Both the position numbers and the translations under genes were made by a program. Positions 1-5,237 of a stretch of DNA of 7,474 nucleotides are shown in pieces (within the stretch, counting starts at the first letter, position 1; each line of letters opens with the position of its first letter). The stretch lies in contig JAIRJQ010000102.1 in NCBI GenBank assembly GCA_031260545.1, positions 1-7,474 of the forward strand, written 5' to 3'. The DNA comes from Methanomassiliicoccaceae archaeon. GTDB taxonomy: Archaea; Thermoplasmatota; Thermoplasmata; Methanomassiliicoccales; Methanomethylophilaceae. The notes below the pieces were generated by a model. That model worked only from the letters and a program-made list of their open reading frames with translations. It was not told the origin of the DNA and did not search any database.

Positions 1-660
1 CGCCGTCCTTTCGCCTCCGCCCGTTTTGAATATATCGGAACGTTCGCCGCAGTGCGGGCATATGAAGCCGCTCATGTTCTCTACGACACCGATTATCGGT
101 ATGTTCGCGGCGGCGCTGAATACGATGGATTTTCTGCTGTCCAATAACGCAACATCCTGAGGCGTCGTTACAACGACCATTCCGTCCGCCTTGGGTATCA
201 GCTGGATTATCGATAACGCCTCGTCCCCGGTCCCGGGAGGCATGTCTATCACTAAATAATCGAGATCGCCCCATGCCACATCTTCTAAGAATTGCCTTAT
301 GGCTCCCATTTTCACGGGTCCGCGCCATGCGACCGGCGAATCCTTCTCGGGAAGCAGGAACGCCATGGACATCACTTTAAGACCGTGCGAAGCCGCGACC
401 GGAACTAATTTATCATTTTCGACGAGTATCTGCGAATCTTCGAGACCGAACATCTTCGGGATGTTAGGGCCATGGATATCAACGTCCATAAGCCCCGTTC
501 TGAGACCTTTCATCGCGAAAGATAATGCAAGGTTGGACGATACCGTACTTTTGCCGACACCGCCCTTTCCGCTTATCACGATTATCACATGCTTGATCTT
601 TTCAAGGGATCCGCTAAGTTTGAAATCTCCCTCGCTTATCATCGGCTTGCCTTTTGCCAT
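1..660 (-). CDS. Mrp/ApbC/NBP35-family Fe-S cluster carrier ATPase (partial, C-terminus off the left edge)
   Basis: This cytosolic P-loop NTPase family carries and transfers Fe-S clusters to target proteins, working as a dimer. The 220 visible residues start at the ATG at 660; there is no earlier ATG, GTG or TTG after the in-frame stop upstream. Seen: a deviant Walker A, GKGGVGKST (residues 31-39), with the second lysine typical of the MinD/Mrp class; the family segment MDVDIHGPNIP (58-68); the Walker B-like IDMPPGTGDE (138-147); and CPHC (201-204), the CxxC pair that in this family bridges a 4Fe-4S cluster between two subunits. Full members are about 270-300 residues, so roughly a quarter is missing. 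There is no N-terminal ferredoxin-like cysteine cluster, so it resembles bacterial ApbC and short archaeal forms. No clear Shine-Dalgarno is seen; a TATA-like box lies 30-37 bases upstream. It is 63 bases downstream of the DUF4143 gene, and co-transcription is possible. Family assignment is firm; the exact client proteins are unknown. Confidence 0.95.
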   Translation of the reverse strand, partial: MAKGKPMISEGDFKLSGSLEKIKHVIIVISGKGGVGKSTVSSNLALSFAMKGLRTGLMDVDIHGPNIPKMFGLEDSQILVENDKLVPVAASHGLKVMSMAFLLPEKDSPVAWRGPVKMGAIRQFLEDVAWGDLDYLVIDMPPGTGDEALSIIQLIPKADGMVVVTTPQDVALLDSRKSIVFSAAANIPIIGVVENMSGFICPHCGERSDIFKTGGGERTA

Positions 661-690
661 ATTGTCACTATCATCAGCAAGAAGTGATAT

Positions 691-698
691 CGAATAAA
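691..698 (-). promoter_or_regulatory. Candidate TATA box for the Mrp/ApbC gene
   Basis: On the minus strand the box reads TTTATTCG, with its centre about 34 bases ahead of the ATG at 660. In archaea transcription starts about 25 bases past the box centre, which would give a leader of only some 8-10 bases. No Shine-Dalgarno is present in the 63-base gap, which fits a near-leaderless transcript. This is pattern matching only, and the DUF4143 transcript could also read through. Confidence 0.35.
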
Positions 699-723
699 GT
701 TATCGGGCCGTTTTTGAAACAGA

Positions 724-1992
724 TCAGTCTCTCAGACACCCTATGGGAACGACATACACGCCGTCATTGCGTCTGTATGCGTGTTCGGTGGCTGTTATTA
801 CCGCAAGGAAGGACGGCTCCCCCATCTCATCAAGATCGACCTTTTCTCTCAATTTGGTAAGATTCTTTACGGCGTCGTCTATGGCCCCTGCCCCCATCTT
901 TATCTCGACGGCTCCCCAGCGTCCGTCACGGAGATGAATTATCGCGTCTGCTTCCAGGTCATTTTTGTCGCGGTAATGGTACACATCGCCGTCATTAGCC
1001 TGCGCGTATACCCTAAGGTCACGGATGCAAAGTGATTCGAAGAGAAGGCCGAATGTGTTAAAGTCTCTCATCAAACCGTTCGGTGACACTTTCAATGCAA
1101 CGGCTGCAATTGACGGATCTACGAAGTGACGTTTCGGAGACGTTCTCAAAGCGGTCTTGGAACGCATATTCGGACTCCACGCAGGCAGATCCTCTATCAC
1201 AAAGATCCTTTCCAGTGCGTTCACGTATGTGCTGACGGTCTTGTTCGAATTGATGCTGTCAATATCGCCTCCGGCAACATCGGTCAAGATCGTCTCCATT
1301 CTGACGGTTGATGATACATTCCTAGCAAGGGACCTCATAAGTCTCTTAACACGTTCAGGACTTTTCACCACACCGTCCACTCGTGAGATGTCAGAGTTCA
1401 CGACGGCGTTCAGATAATCATTGGCATGGCGCAAGGCGAGTGTCTTTTCCTCTCCTATCGATGCAGGCCATCCTCCTCTGATCAATGCGAACGCAAGACC
1501 ATCTAACGTTAACATTGACGTCCCTTCAATATCGCCGCCGTCAAAAAGTGATCGTAATGAAACACTGCCATCGGATTCAAGTGACTCGAATAACGACATA
1601 GGCCGCATGAGCAGCCTGTTGATGCGCCCGGTTCCCGTGTGCATCGTGACGTCATCTCTTGGCACAGAGGAACCGGTAAGTATAAAGTGCCCCGCGCCTC
1701 CGCGCTGATCAACAGCAAAACGGACACCATCCCAAAGAATAGGTGCGGTCTGCCACTCATCTATCAGGCGCGGCGTTTTTCCCTCCAACAGTTTGGACGG
1801 CCTGATCTCGAGGATCTTCAGATATTGTTCGCGTTTGTCAATATCTTCCAAATATATTTTGCTGGCTGCTCTTTTTTCGGCGGTTCTCGTTTTCCCGCAC
1901 CATTTGGGACCGACTATCAATACTGCACCGGAATATTTTAAAGCGACATCCAGTTCTTTGTCCACTATTCTATCCAAATATTTTTGTTTCAC
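724..1992 (-). CDS. AAA+ ATPase with C-terminal DUF4143 region
   Basis: This 422-residue protein belongs to the prokaryotic AAA_14/DUF4143 ATPases, a large family of unsettled function found scattered in archaeal and bacterial genomes. Seen: Walker A GPKWCGKT (28-35), Walker B RLIDEW (75-80), a sensor-1-like stretch FILTGSS (103-109), and a middle region (about 215-272) compatible with a winged helix. The C-terminal part (about 285-420) has FES with Glu319, LEADAII with Asp349, and AVEIK with Glu363 and Lys365. That E...D...ExK spacing matches the PD-(D/E)XK nuclease fold, to which DUF4143 has been related. The length is normal for the family and the frame is intact. The start is a GTG at 1992; the next in-frame codons upstream reach a stop at 2017-2019 with no ATG. 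There is no Shine-Dalgarno; an AT-only palindrome sits where a TATA box should be for a leaderless start. The tandem repeat beyond it may be its operator or target. Family is firm; nuclease activity and role are inference. Confidence 0.92.
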   Translation of the reverse strand: MKQKYLDRIVDKELDVALKYSGAVLIVGPKWCGKTRTAEKRAASKIYLEDIDKREQYLKILEIRPSKLLEGKTPRLIDEWQTAPILWDGVRFAVDQRGGAGHFILTGSSVPRDDVTMHTGTGRINRLLMRPMSLFESLESDGSVSLRSLFDGGDIEGTSMLTLDGLAFALIRGGWPASIGEEKTLALRHANDYLNAVVNSDISRVDGVVKSPERVKRLMRSLARNVSSTVRMETILTDVAGGDIDSINSNKTVSTYVNALERIFVIEDLPAWSPNMRSKTALRTSPKRHFVDPSIAAVALKVSPNGLMRDFNTFGLLFESLCIRDLRVYAQANDGDVYHYRDKNDLEADAIIHLRDGRWGAVEIKMGAGAIDDAVKNLTKLREKVDLDEMGEPSFLAVITATEHAYRRNDGVYVVPIGCLRD

Positions 1993-2012
1993 TATTATGG
2001 TATTATATATGT

Positions 2013-2028
2013 AATATATTAATATATT
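2013..2028 (-). promoter_or_regulatory. AT-only 16-bp palindrome, candidate TATA region of the DUF4143 gene
   Basis: The sequence AATATATTAATATATT is its own reverse complement. Its centre is about 28 bases ahead of the GTG at 1992, the right place for a TATA box driving a leaderless transcript. Bases 2000-2047 are almost entirely A and T, so some palindromy is expected by chance. The position, and the absence of a Shine-Dalgarno before the GTG, are what support the call. Confidence 0.45.
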
Positions 2029-2045
2029 TAAACTTTTATTAAAAT

Positions 2046-2117
2046 TACAGACTTTGGCTGTAATTCACTACAGACTTTGGCTGTAATTCACTACAGACTT
2101 TGGCCAATAATTTTCAC
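2046..2117. repeat. 23-bp tandem direct repeat with internal palindrome, two exact copies plus one degenerate
   Basis: Two identical 23-bp units lie end to end at 2046-2068 and 2069-2091, each holding the core ACAGACTTTGGCTGTAA. A third copy at 2092-2117 keeps the first 13 bases exactly. It then diverges, with three bases more than the unit, but still ends in a TAATT..CAC pattern. Each unit contains arms TACAG and CTGTA around the 7-base loop ACTTTGG. In the first copy the arms extend to 8 bp, AATTACAG (2043-2050) and CTGTAATT (2058-2065). The array begins 53 bases upstream of the DUF4143 start and abuts its AT-rich promoter, so it could be an operator array for that gene, a recognition site for its product, or an end of an insertion. 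There are no spacers, so it is not a CRISPR array. Confidence 0.9.
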
Positions 2118-2166
2118 AAGATCGGCCTGATCCTTTTGGCTTTCCGAACAGTAGAACGAGTTCGCA

Positions 2167-2180
2167 GAAAAAGGTATAAT
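2167..2180 (+). promoter_or_regulatory. Candidate BRE/TATA element for the VOC gene
   Basis: GAAAAAGGTATAAT has a purine-rich BRE-like part followed by a TATA-like part centred near 2177. That is about 25 bases ahead of the ATG at 2202, as for a leaderless archaeal transcript. No Shine-Dalgarno precedes that ATG. The match to a TATA consensus is modest. Confidence 0.4.
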
Positions 2181-2201
2181 GGTGCTCAGCATCCCTCATC
2201 T

Positions 2202-2594
2202 ATGCCCTTAGGCGATCCCGGAGGAGGTAATTTTGAATATACGACAGAAGGCCTTCCGAAGGAGGTCGCTTTTGTAGAGGTGCCGGTAAAGGACATGAAG
2301 CGGGCGATCCGTTTTTACTGCGGCATATTGAAATTTGGACTCGTCTCATCATCTGATGATACGTCCGTTCTGAAACTCGGCCCCGGGTGTAAGATCGCAC
2401 TTGTCAGAAGGCCGAACGATGTTGGGAAGGATACAGGCATATATCTCACCGTAGAAAGCCCGTACGAATTCAACCGCAGGATGGTGGACGAGGGTGTCCT
2501 AATGATAAGACACCCTCAGAAAGGGCCGCTCGGCGTGTTCGCATCATTCAAAGATGACGACGGGAACACGCTTCACGTGATAGGAAGATCATGA
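2202..2594 (+). CDS. VOC-family (glyoxalase/bleomycin-resistance fold) protein
   Basis: A 130-residue single-domain protein of the vicinal oxygen chelate fold, a family that includes glyoxalase I, dioxygenases and antibiotic-binding proteins. Seen: a first strand and helix, VAFVEVPVKDMKRAIRFY (22-39), a middle strand-rich segment, and the usual closing motif FKDDDGNTLHVI (116-127). The first-strand metal histidine common in the family is Phe here, and the closing glutamate position is His125. A canonical metal site therefore cannot be assumed and the substrate is unknown. The frame stays open upstream to a TTG at 2100, but that lies inside the degenerate repeat copy and adds no recognisable domain. 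I prefer the ATG at 2202 because a TATA-like element sits about 25 bases ahead of it. A SD-like AAGGAGG at codons 20-22 hints at internal initiation, but the in-frame GTG after it would remove the first strand. The gene converges on sufB, sharing the TCATGA at 2589-2594. Fold is confident, function is not. Confidence 0.8.
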   Translation: MPLGDPGGGNFEYTTEGLPKEVAFVEVPVKDMKRAIRFYCGILKFGLVSSSDDTSVLKLGPGCKIALVRRPNDVGKDTGIYLTVESPYEFNRRMVDEGVLMIRHPQKGPLGVFASFKDDDGNTLHVIGRS

Positions 2595-3794
2595 ACCGAG
2601 GTTCGCTTTTGCGATCGCATCGTCGATGTCCTTTTTCAGTTCATCGGGCAGACCGGATATGCCGCCCTCAAGGAATCCGCGGACGATCATTCCGACCGCT
2701 TCGTCTTCCGTGAGTCCCCTCATCATCAGATACTCGACCTGGTCGCGTGCGATCTTTCCTACTGCGGCTTCGTGAGTCATCTCCACGTCTGCGATGGTCG
2801 ATTCGAGTTCCGGTATCGCTAACGTAACTCCGCCGTCATTCAGAACGAGGCTCTTGCATTCAAGATGCGCTTTTACTCCCGGTGCGTTGCCTATAAGCTT
2901 ACCGCGCGCTACAACGCGTCCGCCGAATGTTATGCTTCTTGATACTATTTCGGCACTCGTTTTAGGTGCGTTCAGTTCCACGAGACAACCCGTATCTATG
3001 TCCGATCCGTCATGACCGATGCATATGCTGCTGTACTTCATCGACGCGCCTTCGCCGTTCAATTTTGTGACGGGATAGCTTTGTACGGATGCGACACGGT
3101 TGAGTATAACATAATTGTTAATTATCGTCCCGTTCTTCTCAACTATGCAGCCGGACCTGGGGCGGACGTGCGTACTGTCGCTCCAGTTATGTATCATCGA
3201 AAATTTGAGGAAACCGCCTTCCTTGACGAACGTCTCGGAAACACCGACGTGTAACGTATCATCAGCGTGCTTGCCGGTCGTGCATCCCGTTATCACTTCA
3301 AGGGATGCGTTCTCCTCCACTATTATGATATTATGAAGATTCTGCATCTGTTTCTTGCGGCTGAGCAGCATGCACGTTTGCACAGGCATCTTGATCTTCT
3401 TTCCCGCTTTGACGCGTATGAAATATCCGTCCGAGTCCTCAAGATATGTTTTCGACGTATACTTGTCCTTTCCCGGGTCCACCGCTTTCCATAGATATTC
3501 TGAAAGGTCGTATTTTTTCGCTGCCACTCTCATAGGAAGCAGTTCAAGTCCGTCGGTATCCGATGTTATGAGCGACGGTCCGTTGTCGACGAAGAACATT
3601 GTGCCAGATCTTGTACTTTTGCATGTTGTTACACCAACGTTGACGATCCTTTTCTTGAGGTCATCCGATATCTCGTCAATGTTTTCCATCTTATCCGGGG
3701 TGTACGTGCCGACCTTGTAATCATCGAGATCGAGATCTGGTCCGTACGCGGCCTTTTTGTTAAGGGCCTCTTTCACATCTTTACCATTCTGCAT
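2589..3794 (-). CDS. sufB: SufB-like Fe-S cluster assembly scaffold (SufB/SufD family)
   Basis: A 401-residue scaffold of the SUF system. With the SufC ATPase it builds Fe-S clusters in the cytosol. Seen: the long beta-helix core, then HLECKSLVLND (310-320) whose Cys313 aligns with the essential SufB cysteine (Cys405 in E. coli). MTHEAAVGKI follows, with His341 and Glu342 at the positions of E. coli His433 and Glu434. Next comes the C-terminal family signature, including EYLMMRGLTEDEAVGMIVRGF (split at 354-374). Other cysteines are at 58, 141, 171, 216, 258 and 270. The core cysteine argues for SufB rather than SufD; archaeal members may act as a homodimer since no sufD is nearby. The start is the ATG at 3794, because AAGGAG lies 8 bases upstream; the frame is open further, to 3860, but that part lies inside sufC and is not family-like. 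It overlaps the end of sufC by 22 bases, so the two are translationally linked. No cysteine desulfurase is in view. Confidence 0.93.
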   Translation of the reverse strand: MQNGKDVKEALNKKAAYGPDLDLDDYKVGTYTPDKMENIDEISDDLKKRIVNVGVTTCKSTRSGTMFFVDNGPSLITSDTDGLELLPMRVAAKKYDLSEYLWKAVDPGKDKYTSKTYLEDSDGYFIRVKAGKKIKMPVQTCMLLSRKKQMQNLHNIIIVEENASLEVITGCTTGKHADDTLHVGVSETFVKEGGFLKFSMIHNWSDSTHVRPRSGCIVEKNGTIINNYVILNRVASVQSYPVTKLNGEGASMKYSSICIGHDGSDIDTGCLVELNAPKTSAEIVSRSITFGGRVVARGKLIGNAPGVKAHLECKSLVLNDGGVTLAIPELESTIADVEMTHEAAVGKIARDQVEYLMMRGLTEDEAVGMIVRGFLEGGISGLPDELKKDIDDAIAKANLGS

Positions 3795-4507
3795 TGGATG
3801 CACTCCTTGTACCCTCTTTCTCTGATGTCTTTCAGAAGGTCCATAGGCCTTCCCGAACATTTTATGCGCCCATCATTCAGTATGTATGCACGGTCCGCCC
3901 CTATATATTCCAATATTTGGCCGGTGTGTGTTATCACAAGCGCTGAAACACAGCCTTTCCCGCACAATTCGTCACCGTAAAGAAGGTCGTGGACCTTCTT
4001 TCCCACTAAACCTATGCTCTCAATGTCCACGCCCGATTCCGGTTCGTCCAGCAGGACGAACTTAGGTCTTTGTGCCGTAAGCTGCAATAAGTCCGAACGT
4101 TTTATCTCGCCGCCCGAAAATCCGACGTTTATATCGCGCTCCATGAATCTGTCCATGTTGAACTCGCCCGCCTTTTTCAGTATCGATCCGTTATCCTTAG
4201 ATACCACGCTGATAAGATTCTTGAGTTTGACACCGGTGATATTCGGCGGCCTCTGCATCATCATCCCAATACCCAGCCTTGCACGTTCGTCTATCGGCAA
4301 GTTCGTAATATCTATGCCGTTATAGATCATACGGCCCTTTGTCACTTTACAATGACCGAGGCCCATTATCGCAGAGATGAGAGTTGACTTCCCCGATCCG
4401 TTCGGACCGAACAATACTGATGTCTGCCCATCTCCTATCTCAAGGTTAATGCCCTTAAGTATCTCTCTTCCCCCAGCTTCAACGTGAAGATCCTCAATTC
4501 TAAGCAC
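3773..4507 (-). CDS. sufC: SufC, ABC-type ATPase of Fe-S cluster assembly
   Basis: A 244-residue soluble ABC ATPase that binds the SufB scaffold and drives its conformational change during cluster assembly. Seen: Walker A GPNGSGKST (34-42), Q-loop glutamine in MMMQRPP (Gln85), signature GFSGGEIKR (129-137), Walker B and D-loop FVLLDEPESGVD (150-161), and the switch histidine in VITHTG (His194). There are no membrane segments, and the length matches SufC (about 245-250). The MMMQRPPNITGVKLKNLI-type Q-loop region and SGGEIKR are typical of SufC rather than of transporter ATPases. The C-terminus ends in an unusual cysteine pair, ECIQC (Cys236, Cys239). The start is a GTG at 4507, supported by a strong AGGAGGGG just upstream. 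It is the first gene of the sufC-sufB pair and is divergent from the iron-sulfur flavoprotein gene, with two dyads between them. Confidence 0.95.
   Translation of the reverse strand: MLRIEDLHVEAGGREILKGINLEIGDGQTSVLFGPNGSGKSTLISAIMGLGHCKVTKGRMIYNGIDITNLPIDERARLGIGMMMQRPPNITGVKLKNLISVVSKDNGSILKKAGEFNMDRFMERDINVGFSGGEIKRSDLLQLTAQRPKFVLLDEPESGVDIESIGLVGKKVHDLLYGDELCGKGCVSALVITHTGQILEYIGADRAYILNDGRIKCSGRPMDLLKDIRERGYKECIQCRMVKM
3803..3808 (-). promoter_or_regulatory. Shine-Dalgarno site of sufB inside sufC
   Basis: AAGGAG on the minus strand sits 8 bases ahead of the ATG at 3794, within the last codons of sufC. It decides the sufB start over the longer open frame and suggests sufB is translated from the sufC message. 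Confidence 0.75.
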
Positions 4508-4512
4508 TGTTA

Positions 4513-4520
4513 CCCCTCCT
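4513..4520 (-). promoter_or_regulatory. Shine-Dalgarno site of sufC
   Basis: AGGAGGGG on the minus strand, with the GGAGG core 7 bases ahead of the GTG at 4507. It fixes the non-ATG start. Together with the sufB site it shows the suf pair uses leadered initiation, unlike several neighbours. Confidence 0.8.
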
Positions 4521-4541
4521 CAATCCCTAGTAGTTTATTAT

Positions 4542-4570
4542 GTATATTAACTTATCACTTGTTAACATAC
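4542..4570. promoter_or_regulatory. Operator-like dyad in the sufC/flavoprotein divergent promoter
   Basis: The arms GTATATTAAC (4542-4551) and GTTAACATAC (4561-4570) are inverted repeats matching at 9 of 10 positions around a 9-base spacer. The left arm coincides with the best TATA-like box for sufC on the minus strand (GTTAATATAC, about 39 bases ahead of its GTG). A regulator bound here would block sufC transcription. The regulator is not identified. Confidence 0.5.
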
Positions 4571-4580
4571 GAAAAAAATG

Positions 4581-4612
4581 CCGTTATTTTAATATTTGAC
4601 GCAATATAACGG
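4581..4612. promoter_or_regulatory. Second dyad, flanking the flavoprotein gene's TATA box
   Basis: Exact 7-bp arms CCGTTAT (4581-4587) and ATAACGG (4606-4612) enclose the AT-rich stretch that carries the candidate TATA box and reach to 5 bases before the flavoprotein ATG. It could be an operator, or chance in AT-rich DNA, although the outer three bases of each arm are G/C. Confidence 0.4.
4587..4597 (+). promoter_or_regulatory. Candidate TATA box of the iron-sulfur flavoprotein gene
   Basis: TTTTAATATTT is centred 26 bases ahead of the ATG at 4618, as expected for a leaderless archaeal transcript. The GGTGA just before the ATG is too close to act as a usual Shine-Dalgarno. This spacing favours the ATG at 4618 over the GTG at 4612. 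Confidence 0.5.
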
Positions 4613-4617
4613 TGAGC

Positions 4618-5199
4618 ATGAAAATAATAGCGCTGAACGGGAGCCCGCGGCTCATCGGTAACACCACGACAGCCGTGAATGTAATATTCGATGAGCTGGA
4701 GAAACAAGGTCTCGCGACGGAACACGTTCAGATTTACGGAAGTATAATGACGCCATGCAACGACTGCGGATCATGCGTGATACGCGGCGACGGCAGGTGT
4801 ATAAACGAGGATGACGACATGAACATGTACCTCGACAAGCTCGTCGGTGCGGACGGCATAATATTGGCGGCGCCCTCGTATTACGGAAATATCCCGGGGC
4901 AGATGAAGATCCTTCTGGAACGCATAGGCGCATCGGCAGCATCGCACATGAACGGCAACAGACTGGCTCATAAGGTTGGCTGCGCGATCGCCGTACAGTC
5001 ACGCGACGGAGGTTCGGGAGCATATTCAGAGATGGTGAACTTCATGCTTCGCAACGAAATGACGGTATGCGGATCATCTCCGCTTGCGATCCTTACTGGG
5101 ACCAGGCCCGCAGAGATACTTAATGATAAAGAAGGGATCGAAGCGTTAAAGAGCATGGGAAAGGAACTCGCTCGGCTTGTGATGAAAATGAGATCTTAA
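4618..5199 (+). CDS. Iron-sulfur flavoprotein (NADPH-dependent FMN reductase/flavodoxin fold, Isf-like)
   Basis: A 193-residue flavodoxin-fold protein likely to bind FMN and a 4Fe-4S cluster and to pass electrons in the cytosol. Seen: the opening strand and phosphate loop MKIIALNGSPRLIGNTT (1-17), a cysteine cluster at Cys47, Cys50, Cys53 and Cys61 giving CX2CX2CX7C, and the flavin-site segment APSYYGNIPGQMK (85-97). The compact cysteine spacing falls within the CX2CX2CX4-7C pattern described for methanogen Isf proteins, which reduce oxygen or peroxide with electrons from ferredoxin. The natural substrate here is not known. The length is usual for Isf. An in-frame GTG lies 6 bases upstream of the chosen ATG, but the family normally begins at MKI and the TATA-to-ATG spacing fits. 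The gene is divergent from sufC, and the two share a 110-base promoter region with dyads, so joint control with Fe-S assembly is plausible. It is followed after 38 bases by the CoA-transferase gene on the same strand. Confidence 0.88.
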   Translation: MKIIALNGSPRLIGNTTTAVNVIFDELEKQGLATEHVQIYGSIMTPCNDCGSCVIRGDGRCINEDDDMNMYLDKLVGADGIILAAPSYYGNIPGQMKILLERIGASAASHMNGNRLAHKVGCAIAVQSRDGGSGAYSEMVNFMLRNEMTVCGSSPLAILTGTRPAEILNDKEGIEALKSMGKELARLVMKMRS

Positions 5200-5237
5200 C
5201 AGCAGATAAATACTCTTTATAACAATGGGGGGCCGAG

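Noticed and set aside
664..687. Inverted repeat TCACT/AGTGA upstream of the Mrp gene
   Set aside because: The arms are only 5 bp with a long loop, as expected by chance.
299..697. Plus-strand open frame opposite the Mrp gene, and similar frames opposite the DUF4143, suf and fusion genes
   Set aside because: They are antisense shadows of well-supported genes and show no domain or start signal of their own.
661..723. Terminator after the DUF4143 gene
   Set aside because: On the coding (minus) strand there is no T-run or stable hairpin after the stop; the run of T is on the other strand.
2046..2117. CRISPR array
   Set aside because: The units are joined directly with no spacers, only two are exact, and no cas gene is nearby.
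2100..2201. N-terminal extension of the VOC protein from a TTG at 2100
   Set aside because: The codons overlap the degenerate repeat copy, encode no recognisable domain and have no Shine-Dalgarno. The ATG at 2202 has a better placed TATA-like element.
3795..3860. Longer SufB starting at 3860
   Set aside because: The extra 22 residues lie inside sufC in another frame and do not resemble SufB. The ATG at 3794 has AAGGAG 8 bases upstream.
4612..4617. GTG start for the flavoprotein at 4612
   Set aside because: The family begins at MKI, the ATG at 4618 has the correct TATA spacing, and the GTG would add only two residues.
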